This document shows, in pieces, positions 22,657 through 36,037 of a stretch of DNA of 64,000 nt. The stretch is taken from the NCBI RefSeq assembly GCF_003945595.2, contig NW_024104311.1, positions 124,001-188,000 on the forward strand, in the 5' to 3' direction. A program made the translations under genes and the position numbers. The notes beneath the pieces were generated by a model that saw only the letters and a program-made list of their open reading frames with translations, did no database searches and was not told the DNA's origin. Position 1 is the stretch's first letter. Each line of letters opens with the position of its first letter. Source of the DNA: Pipra filicauda. Taxonomy: Eukaryota > Chordata > Aves > Passeriformes > Pipridae.

Positions 22657-25600
22657 TTTTCAAATCAAGCACTGGGAGTAGAAATAAATCCCTACTTCCA
22701 TCTGTCAGAGCTGAGAGATCAGTCTTGTGGGATGATGCTAGCAAGGAATTTCAGTTTTACAGTATCAGCCATTAGCCTTTTGGTGTCCTGAGATATCTGA
22801 GTTGAGAACCAGAGGGATTTCGGCCAGACCACCAGAGCTGAGGCTCACACGTGGTGAGGTTCCGCCACCACACCACTGAGCACTGGCAGTCCTGCCCTCA
22901 CCACCACAGGAGAATCAAGCCCACGTGGCGCTGCCAACACAGACGAGCACCTCAGCAGTTTCCCTTTAAACAAATGTGTTGCAGAACAAGTTTGTTAACG
23001 CACCAGTAATGCTGTTGCAAGCAATATATTTCAGAAGCAGATGGTGCCCAGAATCACATCTGTGCCTATATATATCCCTGCATGTGTCTTCTAACAGACC
23101 ATTCATTTTATACAATGAACTAACTATTGACTCCAGAGAAAGGAAATAAATAATAAATAAAACATGTCATGTTAGCGTAGCTTGAAGGCTGTTGAAGAAA
23201 AACAGGGGATTTTAAAAGATGCTTCCAGAAGTACAAGCACAAGATAATAGCAGAAGCCTTGAAAGTGCAAGTATGGGATAGGCGTCCTATGGCTACAAGT
23301 ACAAATCATTAATAATCAGTTATTACTCATTACAGGAACGCAAACCTGTGTCCTGGTATTAAGGACAACAGAGGAAGCAAAGAACCAGTATCCAGCATAT
23401 GTAAAACATTTCAAAGATCATAGAATTCGGATATAGAATTTGCTGGCCAGTAAAGAAGGAACAAGTAAACTGTAAGCAAAGATAGAAAAGTAACTTCAAG
23501 TGGGCTCAAAGTGCACAGTAAGCCCCACCATCAACATCATGCACCTCCCCGCAAACAACTGGAGATGCTGGCAGTGTCCATAACAATGCGCAGAAAATAA
23601 AAGAAGTGGTAGAAATGAGAAAGTCTGTCTAGGTTGGTTTTAACTGTATGTTCATGGAGAATAAGCTGTAATAATAGGAGTATTTAGACTTTGAATATCA
23701 CTGTAGCTGCACTGCATCATCATACAAGCCCCATATATATGAGAGTTTGTGTGCATTTGTGTGACCAGTACAATGAGACGGTGCTAAGACAAAACGAATT
23801 GAAGAAAGGGTAAGTATGAGAAGTAGTACATGAAAATCTTTTCCAAATGTGCAAACTCAGTAGATTAGTGGTCCAGTTGAATACACGAGAAATTATAAAT
23901 TCAGAATACCAAGAGTCAGCTCGATCTCCCCAAGACCACCAGGACAACACTGGAATCTGCAACAAACAATTTGAACCTCGTCCAAGAAGGCTGTATCTGC
24001 TATAGACAGAAAAAGACTGCAGGATTACATATACAGACCACTCACCTAGAAGCCAAAGGCATATTAATAGAACATTCTGCTTCTATACAAAGGGCTGCCC
24101 TGCCAGCTGTGGCTCCAGCAGCGTAGCTGTGAGTTAGTGCATGAGCGTACATGAAACCTGCTTGAGTAACCAAACGCACCCTGCGAATAATTATCTGCTG
24201 TTAATAAGAACAGCCTCATTCTGTTAATGAAAATATCTTGGCAAGTAAAAAGTGTACTGACAAATGTTTGTTGTGATGAGTGCCTCCTCTGACCTGTCCC
24301 CCTGTCAGGGAAAAGGGAATTAAAAACCTTATAACTCTGTGATTAGACCGCTAATATTTCAATTAAAGTAACTACAAATTTTTGTATCTCTGTGTGTGTT
24401 TCTCAAGCATAAATGAGTTGCACAAGGTATTTTGTCTTCCACCACACCCTTGAGGCTTGGTAGTGATCTGGATGCAGATGAGACTGAGCATTTCCCACCT
24501 GTGCAATATTTCTGCTCATTTTTGAAGAACGCCTTGCTGCTTTGTTTAGACACAACTGCAGGTAGACTGGTACTGCCTCACCTCAGCAATTAGGCATTTT
24601 AAACATTTCCAGATTAACAGCTGCGTATGAAATCCCTCATGGATTCTCATGAGGATATGCTGCATATCAGGACTCTCAGTGTTTCACCTGCTGTTAGCAA
24701 GAGCACTTTAGCACAGTTTTGGTAAACACAACAGCATTTTTTTCACAACAACATTTTCTCTGTATTTCCCCAGGTGTAACTCTATCCAAAACAATTGAAC
24801 ACAGAGTGTGAACACCCCTGTCGTCCAAATCTGACAGCAAGAAATGAACAACCATAGCCCTTTGTACCAGGGTCACCTGGTATTGTAGCACTTTAAAAAA
24901 AATTCTCCTCAAACCCAGAGGACCACAGGTACAGTCTCAAATTCACTCTCACTGCCAGCACTTTCAGCAAAGAAAACTGACTCTTTCCAGGTGAGGATAC
25001 AAGATAGTTTCAAACACTCCCCACCGAGAGACTTCAGCTACCTCTGTGTAACTTGAATATGCGCATTCCCATGCCCTAGATTAACAGCTCCTGTCATTTT
25101 ACCTCCTGCCCCTGATAAAACCAACCAGCTCCACCTGCTCTCATCCAAACACCAAAACACAGGGAGATGCTCACCCATGTCCTGCAGGTACTATATGTCT
25201 CCACTGACAGCTGTGTCCTCATTTTGACTGTTTGTTCTTCCCTAAAAGTTTCCTTTTCCTCTTATTTTCCTTTTTTATTACTTCTGTATATGCTTAGCTA
25301 AACAATGTTAAAAGTACATTTAACTTTTTTATAGCTTTTTCAGTTTAGTTTATTACAAATATTTTTATTTGGAAAAATGTAAAAAGTAAGGGGTTTTGAG
25401 AGTTAGAATGTTTTGGACAAGTTTGGTTTAATAGTAAAGTAACTTTTCATATAGAAATAATTGATCTGGCAAGGTGAAAGGAAAGGTTGATGTGATTTGC
25501 TTTTGGCAGCACAGATTCTATCAATTACTCTCCTGTGTTTCGACCTTTCTATTATTATTACCCTAAAAAGTTTTACTTAATTTAAATCTCTGAAGAATTA

Positions 25601-28600
25601 CATTTTCAATAGATACCTTCTTTCACGAATTGCTATATCTTTTGTCTGAGCACTTGTCTTGCTACGGAACTATATCTTTGGAGCAGGGATCCAAAGGATA
25701 TAAAGAAACACGTAGAGCTGTACAGCTTAAATTTTCAAAGGCCATACAGCTGCCACCCTCATACCAATGACAGATAATAACATATCTTTCACATTTTGGA
25801 CTTATTTCCCTAAGTGATCCTGACATACTCTCAAATATGATTTTCAGGACTCAAAAAGCCATCTGGCCTCTGGATTTGTCAGGTTTTTCTATCAACTAGA
25901 AAAAGGTATTTTGAAAAAAGAAAAGCTATGCTGCCACAGATTTCAGGACAGGCAAATTAAAACCTTAGTCTTTATCCACTCGTATATGACCAAACTGAGG
26001 ACTTCTAGTTAATCTGCTGTCATTTTTTCTCTGCCATCCCAGTAGATAGCAGTGCAAGTCTTATGATACCAGCTAACCTATGTTATTCAGCTCTTTTCCA
26101 TAAAGAAGAGAATGGAGTTCTCATTGATGGTAATTAGGGATACACAGAGTATTTTAGAAATATCAGATGCTAAATTTTAAGCTTTTGAACAAAGCATATG
26201 TAAGAGAAGGCAATTAGTATTTTAATCACTAAGAAATGGATTATTTCATCCCATATTATCAGCAATAGGCTTCCCATCAGAAGCTGTACCACCCTTTACA
26301 GTCATCTGTGCAAGTGATTTAATGAATAATCAATACAAGCCCGTCTACAAGCATTCTTACCTGTCCTCTGCTAATAAAACTCAGTGGGCTGATAATTCAG
26401 ATGACTCTTTCTCCAGACTGTTGTCTGTAGTACGTAAAGCACAGTCGGAAGTTAAATAAAAAATGAACATTAAGAAATCAGCAAGTAAATGTCTGTGATA
26501 GAACTGAAGAAGAGGTCCTATTTTCCCCTTCTCAGCAAGGATTTTCAGAGGTCCTTTTAATGAGCTGTTTTCTGAGTAGGTCTGTGTGGGCCCAGAAGAA
26601 TGCTGGCTACAAAGAGTAATTATTCTGGCACTCAACTACTAACAAACAATAAGGTAAAGCTGAATGGTTGTTGGCTTCTTCTGCACGTTCACAGGAGGGT
26701 AGGATAATAAACTTAGAATCTTGTTTTCTTCTCTGTGCTAATCATTAAAAAGAAGCTTCCTTTAAACATTTAACTTGAGCTTTTCCAGATATCAAGAATA
26801 CTGCAAGTTTAACAGGGTCATTTTCATATGACTTTATTTGTTGGGAAGAATAGCTATACTTGTTTCAGTTAAATTATTTTATTTTTATTTTTCCAATCAA
26901 AGCATTTGTGTGAAAATTGTCATTTTACAAACTTGACTTTGTATCATCAAAAAACAAAGATTCTTAGCTCTCCATTTTGGCATAATCATCCAGCTAAATA
27001 CAGTCATGTACCATTCTTCGGATATTTTAGAATGTAGGAGAAAGAATAGAAGAACTGTAGGAGAACAGCAGACTGTACATTTTGCACCAAGAACAAGCAT
27101 AATTTCTGTAGCCAACAAATCTGGGAAGCCCTGAAACTGAAATCTATACTTTGCCTCAGGCCTCCTGTGCAGTTCTGAGTAACCTAAGTAACCTTGCCTA
27201 TACTTAAATATTCTGACAGTCCATGGGTAACTGTAATTTCTTCACCATATAGTCCCAGACACTCTACATCCACATGACATTATTTGACTAGTTTTGGTGA
27301 AGGTAACACACATAGTCAGTACATGCCAGCCTTAACTTAGGACAACTCCCATCTCTCCAGTTTCTGTACCTAGGGATGACAAGGCATCTATCAAAGCTCC
27401 CATGTGAGTCCAGCCAAGCAGCTCTTCCTGACTGGGACTATTCCATTCCTATGGCCATCTTTACCTATGTCATGCTCTGTTTTTTGCCCTACAACTCATA
27501 TTCCCACCAGAAGAGTGATATAAACTACATTGTTCGCTTTCAAAATCAGGGTTTCCTTCTTTCTAGCCTTATGCTCTTATATTTCAGTGCCAATTAACAC
27601 ATCTACTGACCAGAGATTCTTTCCTTCCTCTTTTTATAAATTTGCTATAATTTATTCATTCTTATCACTTAGATTTCTCTTGGTCACTCTTCTTTCCATT
27701 TCCAGTTTGCAATCTAACTTTAAGTTATGGCAGAGTTGACAACATCTGGACTTCTGGAAAAGTGAGATAACACTTCATGACCAAATATGCTACTAATGTC
27801 AAGCTTCTAAAGAAGAGTCTTCCAGATTTAAGCAAAACCCCATCAGTTTTGTAAAGAATACTTTAGGCTTTCCGTTGAAAATGTGCAATTAACACTATCT
27901 CTATAGATGCAATGAAATAACCAAAAGGATCACAGTATTATAAAAAAAGGCAGTGGACGTAATTTCAATGAACAAAAATCCATACACTGTCATTTACTTC
28001 CTATCAAGATTTTCTTCCAAAGTTCCCAGTATAAGAATTCAGATGACAATGCAATGGAAAACACTTTTGGATGTCGTAAGAAAGAATACAGATTCAGTAC
28101 TTGATTCTTATATATTTGTACTTTCATGTTGCATCTTCATTCTAAGCACTTGAAAGAAGGCATGGATGTAATAATTGTAGCTTTAGATTAAAGAAGCACT
28201 TGAGTTAATTTACTACCAGAACTAAAATATCAGAGATTTTATAAACATTTTTGTCACCTTAAAATATTTCAAAGTCTGTATTTCCTATAATACCACAAAA
28301 TAAACTTATTACAATCAAGGTCTACCCTGACAGTAATTCCAGTATATTCCATGTAGATTCTTAAACCACCCTCATCACCAGGGAGAACTCTTTACTCTCA
28401 GGTTGTGCACTACATGACATTACTAACATAAACCACATGGGGTGTATTCTTTCTCTCCTCCTGTCCACAGGTTTAGCATTTTGATGATATTATGAGTGTT
28501 CATAAGTCAAGGTTCTCTTGTGCTGTTTTTTCTATTAGCTAAGGACACATGCCCTCTTCTTCAAACTATAGGTTTTAGATTCCAATATTCTGTAGCCATT

Positions 28601-31261
28601 TAAAGGGACCTTTGCTCTGTTTGTCTTGGTGGCAGATGACTGCAACCTCCTGAGAGCAGAGCTGCCAGATTCAGGGATAAAGCTGGTTGCTTACTGCAAT
28701 GCTCCAAAAATGCCTGGATTGAGGAAAATCCTGCAAGACTTCAGGAGAAATTAAATTATTTTTTTATCACTTTGGATCTTTTTTTTTCTGAAAGTTACTT
28801 GAAATATGTCAAATTTTACCCAAGATCTGAGTGAAAATGTGATTCTGAGTTTCTGAACTTGGTCGTAGCTTTCAAAAGGGAAGAAATATATCTTGGATGT
28901 CAATTAAACCTTATTTCTGTCCTTACTAACAGAAGTGCAGTACCATTTATCATCATACTCCCAATTATAACAACGTACATGATTTCAAAAAGACTCAACT
29001 CTGAGTTAGAGTCAACTTCAAAACTCTGGAAAATAATATTATAAATGCATAATTTGCTACCAGCAGAGAAGGTTTTTAATTTTTCATTCATCTCCTGAAA
29101 AACGTATTTCAGGTAGAAATGAAGATTGCAATTCAAATTATATAAATTAGGAGACTAATATAAAGTTAAAAAAACGCAAGCAGTTCAGTTATCAGTTTTT
29201 TAGTTTAAGATATCAGTCATAGTTTTAATTTCCAAGATCTGGGATAACTAAAGCAGATCTCAAGTATATACCTTTCATTTAAATTCAACAGGAAAGAACC
29301 TATAACTTATGTGTTACTTTTTCACCCAATGTTTTGGCAAGTCAGAAGATTTACAGATAATAAACAGACTTGAACTTAGTAAAAGTCATTCTTATGCGTC
29401 AGCAAATGACTTTTGTTAGTATTCTTTATCCCAGAGATTATATGTCCTGTGAACAATATTAAGAAATCACAAGCATTTTTAATTAAGCTCTCCTATCTGT
29501 CTGCACAAGGCATCATGCAATCTGAAAGTTTCATAATCAATGTTTTCTGAACAGCTTCATCACTTTACATAACACAGAATCATATTTAGTCTCAAATTAC
29601 AAGAAATAAATTTTAAAAAAACCTAAAACTGTAAGTCACGTATTAAGAACATTCTAGCAGCAATGTATTGGCAATCCAATGTAATTTTGATTATTTACAC
29701 TCTGCACTAAAGCTTCGTGACATTCAGAATAATCTCAATTTTTGAAAAAAAGGCATTGCTGTATTATTTATGTCAAACTATTTTTCATAGAATTAGACTT
29801 CATGTTCCCACTGACTATGGTTGTTTCTTCAGGGGAAAAAAGTGATTAGAAACTCAGTCTTGTCAATGCTATCCACCTGAGGTTTTGATTACAGCAGAGA
29901 CTACAGGTCCACGGGAGGGCTCAGGCACTCAAGAAAAGGACAAGGCAGATGTGCCCACAGGACCAATCCTCTTTCCTGAAATACTAATTCTCTGACTCTT
30001 AAAGAAGTGTAATTAATGACATGTATCTTACCAAAAAGTAGTTCCTTCATGCAGTATATGTCTTACAGTTCCAGCCTCTGATTTTGCATCTGCCCTGCCT
30101 ATTGGGTCTTGTTTGTTAACTAGCCAGGAATTGGCATGGGGAAAAGAGTTTGAAAATTAAGAAAATTAACCTAGTTATCTTTGGAAATAACTCAAAAGCA
30201 CTGTTGTACCAAGAACTTATTTTTTCTCTGCTGTCCAGAAAAGTTTCTTATTGAAAATTACCAAATATATTAGTAGCTGTTAAAATTTCACTAATTTAAA
30301 ATGTTGCCTTTAATTTCATTAGAAGAATGCAGACACTGAGGTGTGCTGCATGTACTAATGCCTCATCTGACTGTGTTGCCATTGTGCATAGAAAACCTCT
30401 TCTCCTTTTCAGTTCTGAATTGGACCAAGAATTTTTTCATTTAAGTATTTTCTTCCACATTAAAACAAGTCAGTTTGCTTGAACAAAACCTTTTAACAGA
30501 ACATATTTGGTTACATTCACTTTTTTTCTGGAAGGTTCCTTGAATCCAGGATGGAATGATTAGCAGAAACACCAGAACAGAGACATAGAACTGCTTTTAA
30601 ATATGCTTCTCTTTGAAAGACAAGATGGAAACTTATCCCAAGTTTCCTACAGTGCTGATGAATGCCCCAGCTTCCAGACTTTTTTCAGATGTCTCTTTCT
30701 CAAATGTGTTTCTCAGCATAAGCTTCAAAAGGTGTCTTCCTCCATAAGCATCAAAAAGCAAATTGCCAAAGGTTTAAACCTTCCTTCAGATAAAGTTTTT
30801 TCCTAGTCAGAAATGTCACACCCAGTCACTGAACGTTATAATGCTGACACAACTTTCCAGGGTCAGAGAAGCATTTGGCACAGAAATCCTGATGCAAAAG
30901 TCTTGGATGAAGGATTTGAGGAGCGAGCAAGGAGCTTTAGGTAACTTTGAGATGACAAGTTTTGTTCTGCAGTACTCACTGGAACCTGCCTTTCTCCTGC
31001 AAGCAGCCAAGACCCACTGCAGCACCTGATGGTCACAAACAAGCCAGAAGGCTGCAGGTGAAGAGTCTTTCATTAGCCTTCATTCTTCTTCCGAAACAAC
31101 GCATCTGAGAAACACATGTGCTCACAGATAGATCGGCAGGCATTTTTGCTTGGCTTCTCGCTAACAATAAATAAACACAAGATTTAAGGCTGCAGTGGCC
31201 CATAGCTGTTCTTGGCAGAATTCAACAGCAAAAAGGGCTTATAAAGAGGATTTGTGCTACC

Positions 31262-31278
31262 AAAAAAAAAAAAAAAAA
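31262..31278 (+). repeat. A homopolymer (17 bases)
   Basis: This is an uninterrupted run of 17 A. It could be the tail of an old retroposed sequence, but the bases to its left match nothing I recognise and no target-site duplication is evident. Confidence 0.9.
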
Positions 31279-33139
31279 TCAGGTCTTCTTAAGAACTCCC
31301 TGGCTGCTACCCAGGACACAAATTATTTCTTAGTCATTACACTTTCACTGCATTCTACTAGAACCTCAAACATCCATTAGAACATTCAGGATTAGGAGGC
31401 TTTGGTATGCTTTCTGTAGAAACTCTGTGTCTGTGTGTGTATGTATTTGTCAAATGAAAGACTGGAGAGTGTTATGTGTGTAGAGGTGAAATGTAAAGAA
31501 TTTGGGATTTGCTTTTGCAAATAGCTAGGTCAGCAGACTATACACTTGTCATATTACAATAAACTAGGCCTTGCTCACATGAAACTCCAGTTTTTAATGG
31601 TTACCTGGGAAAAATTTTGATTTGAGCAAGATGTTGTGAATTTTCTGAGATTGCATAAAAATAAAAATATATTTGCACCTTCCAACTTAAAACTACACTT
31701 CATGCCATGAAGACTAATGAAAGGCACAGTTCCATAAGAATCATGCTGTATCATATCAAAAGACCAAATTCTAAGTGATCAGCTTGTTTCAGCCCTTATA
31801 ATTACCCAAGTGGCACACTTCAGAAGTTGTTTTCCTCATACAAATTTGGTTTATCTCTCATGGAGTGTGTGCACCCGATTGTGAGTTTATTTTAAAACGT
31901 TATTATCTATCAGTGGAGTTGCAGATAGTGAACCAACCATCTGTGAGCTACTAGATATCTGCAACTGCAAAATAAAATAAAATGACCATGAAGAAAATGG
32001 GTTTACTTAAATAGCCTTCCACTACTTCTTCCCTGGACAGCACGAGAATTTGTCTCCACTAATAGGGGATAAATCATTTAAAATGTTAATCAAGCAGTTG
32101 CATTCTGATACCTGGTAAAACAAGCCTAAAACTTCACAAAAAACTCTTTTGCAGGATTTCTTAGTCAGCAGCATTGCAATTCTGCATCATTTCTAACATA
32201 GTTAGCTTTTTTTTGCTGTTTGTCACCATTTTGAAACAGCTAGTATACAAATACACAGTTAGAAAGTATATTCTGGGTAAGAATTTTTATACACTGAATC
32301 CCTCATTATAACTGATTGGTAAAATAAACCCTCTAGTAAGAATTCATATTTCGTTTCTGTTCAGATTGAGTTTGCACCTTTCCAGCACCCACAAAAATCT
32401 ACTAACCGAGTTATAAAACACACAGCTTCTGGGAGCCTAATGAGTGATAGTCCAATGCACAAACTTCTTTCTTTTTTAATTACAAAATTACAATATAATT
32501 ACCGAAAAATGAAATCTAAAATAAAATAAAGGCACAATATCTTTGAAAAATATGCAAATAATGTAATTTACTCATGTAGCAGCAAAAGAAGGTGCACAAA
32601 AAGCCACCAGATGTTAGTTAGCTGTTAGATCTTGACATCAAATGTAAAAGATTTTCAAACACTCAATTAAATTCTGTTAAGAATGCAGAGAACCATTAAA
32701 AGCTTTTTGAAACTTTCTAAGGAAAACTGAACATTAGGGGGGGAAAGCCCCCTAACGAACAAGAACATTTAGGGGAAAAAAAGTTAAAATACCAATAAAA
32801 ACTAGGTTAGTATGAAGGAACACAGAGGGATTCATTTAAAAATAGACAGAAAAACTACAAAAACATCCATGTAAACAATTAATATTTAGGGCAATGCAGA
32901 AGCAGCTGAGGACTAGCTGCTGATCAGTACATGGGAATGAAAAGGACAATTTAGATCCCCCACTCTGGCCCAGTGAATATTCAATTAGTTAAACAAAAGG
33001 AAAGACTTTCATTAGGAGAAACTCACTGATATACTCTGTGCCTAATGATGAGGTACTGTAATTCTCCTGCAAATGAAGAGATCTGAGTTCAATTCATAAT
33101 GTTGGCCCCTTTCTCACAGTGTTCTCTAGGTGTCAGCTC

Positions 33140-33235
33140 TCTGACACAGCCTGAGACAGGACACTGGACCAGCTGAGACTCTGGTTGATCCAGTGTGGCA
33201 GTTTTTATAGTCTCATTCTTGTAAGAAACTGATAT
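33140..33235 (+). repeat. Possible ancient CR1-type 3' tail fragment
   Basis: The stretch contains GACAGGACACTGGACCAGC, then CTCTGGTTGATCCAGTGTGGCAG. This resembles the widespread amniote repeat tail of the form ACTGGxCTAGATGGxCC, then TCTGACCCAGTATGGCAG, which I associate with old CR1-like LINEs and the SINEs that borrow their tails. The family name is uncertain, and only about 100 bases are recognisable. Confidence 0.4.
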
Positions 33236-34475
33236 CTAGTTTAGAGGCCTACATTTGGAACGAGTCACAGCTGAGAATGCTGAGCAAGGCGAGCTGCTCC
33301 CCTGTGGCCCCACTTCAGATGCTTACCGTTTTCAGGGGCTGGGGTTTAGGCTCTTTTCTGCAGTTGGCTTATCCTGACGCAACCCTGAGGCAGCTCCTGA
33401 TCACAGCTCTGGGGTGATAACTTTCCTGGGTGATTACTGCAGATAGATCCAAATGACCCCTTCTTAAGCTCCTGAGCTTGGGAGACCTGAGCCACTCTGG
33501 GTCAGCAGCCATGCAAATAAACATAATTGTATAACACGTCACCTAATTTAATAAGCACAGCAGAGCTCTGTGCTAACCAAATGACTCATCCTCCACACTG
33601 AAGTGGCTCCCATCCAGATGGTGCACAGCGTGATGGGAGGCACTAGCCTTCTTTCCTTTAAACCTGGCCCTCCAAGCTTCAGAGATAGTGTGCATGTAGC
33701 ACTGCCCAGGGGTTGCAAAAGTTCCCAAAGCACCTGAAGATTAGTGCTGCAAAGGCAATGCTGAACAAAGAGTCACTGTGGTCCCATCCCAAATGACTCA
33801 CAGGTCCCAGCAAGCACCTCTCAGTTCTCACAAGAGATCTTTTCTGTTCAAATTTCCTGCACTGCTGAATTGTTTATGTTTTAGAGAAACCCCCATGCTC
33901 CTTCCATAGTACCCATATGGTGAAAACAAAAGTCTAGGGCCAAATCAACTCCAGTGAGATCTAGGGTGGTGAGACATCAGGAACTTGTGTAAGTAAATGC
34001 ATCACCACTCAAGTTCCCACCATTCATTCATTCAGAGTCCATGCCAGTTATATTCCCCTCAAATTCCTGTACTTTGGAGGGTTATGCAATTTGTAGTGCA
34101 TTTTTTTCTAGAATACCTCTGCTAGATCAGCCTAGTAGTTTCATACCAGTCATTCACATTCAGAAGTTAGCAACTTCTAATAAATTTTAAATTGCAATCA
34201 AATGATTGGCACATTTTAAAAATACATCAGTCATTACATTAGTAATACTACAATTCCATTGCCAACAGAAAAAGTATGTTTTTCCAGACATCTAATTTTG
34301 AAGGAAACATAAAAAATGGATTTGTATTCTGAAAAAGGAAAAATCCTTGAATGACATTGAATCTGTTCATATCTTGAACTGCTGGTAATGAAATTAATTG
34401 TCTGACAGCCTCTCATAAGAAAATGTTACCTATAAGCATTTCATATCCAAACCAATTAATGATATCTTTGTCACT

Positions 34476-34577
34476 AGAGAAAGAAAGAAAGAAAGAAAGA
34501 AGGAAAGAAAGAAGGAAAGAAAGAAAGAAAAGGAAAGAAAGAAAGAAAGAAAGAAAAAGAAAGAAAGAGAAAAGAAC
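34476..34577 (+). repeat. GAAA microsatellite, purine tract
   Basis: This is about 100 bases of GAAA repeats interrupted by occasional GGAA units and two longer A runs. The plus strand is almost pure purine. Long open frames rich in Lys-Glu-Arg on the plus strand, or Ser-Phe-Leu on the minus strand, across it are artefacts of the repeat. Confidence 0.97.
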
Positions 34578-36007
34578 AAGGCACAAAAATAAATATTGCC
34601 TTCTGAAGGAGATGTTAAGGGCAATGCTAACAAGTGAACTAAAGCAATACACAATAATCTTACTCCTGTCAAGGACTGTCATGACAAAGTCAATATGATA
34701 TGTATGTCAATACATGCCAAATTTATTATAACATCAAATCAGAGTCCTAGGTCAATGTTTTGCATAGCTGATGATAAAAGTGACACTCGTAATAACAGTA
34801 TTATTTATCAAGATGTGTTATGTCAGCTTGCCTCTGTTACTGTCAACACCTAAAATGTATAGTGATAATGCACTACATATGCTACCCACCTCCCTCTGCC
34901 AGCATCAACCTAACTTATATCAAATCTTTCTAGAAAACACTAATCAATATGCTCTACTAGACAGCTGAGATATCAAGGCTATCTAACTTAAGGTGCCGAT
35001 GAATAAATAATAATCCCTCAAGCTTTACAAGCAAACTGAAGTTCCACCAAATGTAGATATTATAAAAGATTGACAATGACTGAATTGAATGATATTCAAA
35101 TAGATTTTATATTATGAAAATACCTGATTTTTTTAGTACCACATATAGCATTTATTAATACAATAATGGTAGTATAATAGAAATATCTGATTACCTACAG
35201 AAGACCTTGAAATCATTTTACAGATTTAATCCCAGTGAAGATTTTATTAAAGATCCCTAGCAGAAGTCAGCAAGAGACATTGCATTTTCCACTGTCAATA
35301 CAGGAAACAAAAAAACCCCTTTTGCACCATCATTTTAGCCTAAGTACTGTTTTCCAGCTGTGATAGCCTTCATAAAATAAAAATAGCCCTTAAAAAAACT
35401 CATATGAGTGACAGCAGCTTTTCTGTGCCAAAGTATCATCTTCAGGAAAGACTAATCCTTAAAACTCTAACAGCTTGGAACTAGTCCTTTGTATCTCATT
35501 CCCACTTAAATGAGCTCTGGTGAATGTTGTCTACAGTGGTGGTAGAGGATGCTCACATCATAGTCACTAACCAGCGTGTCTGTGTGTCACTCAGACAGGA
35601 AGGTGTCAATGTACTGTTGTATCTGCCCAAACCAGTGAATAAGTTCTGAGCTGGGAGAGGTGGGATAGAAATGCTGGGGCCAGAAGTGCCTCTGAGATTT
35701 TCACTATTGATTTCAGTGAAGAAATGTCCCCAAATTCTGTCTGAAGTACTTTAATGAAAATGTTTATGTGAGGTGAAACCTGTTGCTCTTGCTTCCTCTA
35801 ATGAGAAAAGAAAGCACAAGGTGGACTTGGGTTATATTCGGTCATGGAAACCTATTCTAATCCTGGGCTAGATCCTCCCAGAACATGAGACAGAAGACTA
35901 TGCCATTAACAAGGCTAGACATTATTACTGTGCTACACTCAGAATTAAATGTAAAATATACATTATAGCTTACTCTTTATATGAGTCTCCAGAAGAACAA
36001 TTCTTTT

Positions 36008-36037
36008 ATTATCACTATTATTATTATTATTATTTTT
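36008..36037 (+). repeat. TTA trinucleotide microsatellite
   Basis: This is a short run of about 30 bases of TTA units with one CAC interruption near its start, ending in a T run. Confidence 0.8.

Noticed and set aside
34413..34698. Lys/Glu/Arg-rich and Ser/Phe/Leu-rich open frames
   Set aside because: These are translation of the GAAA microsatellite and its complement.
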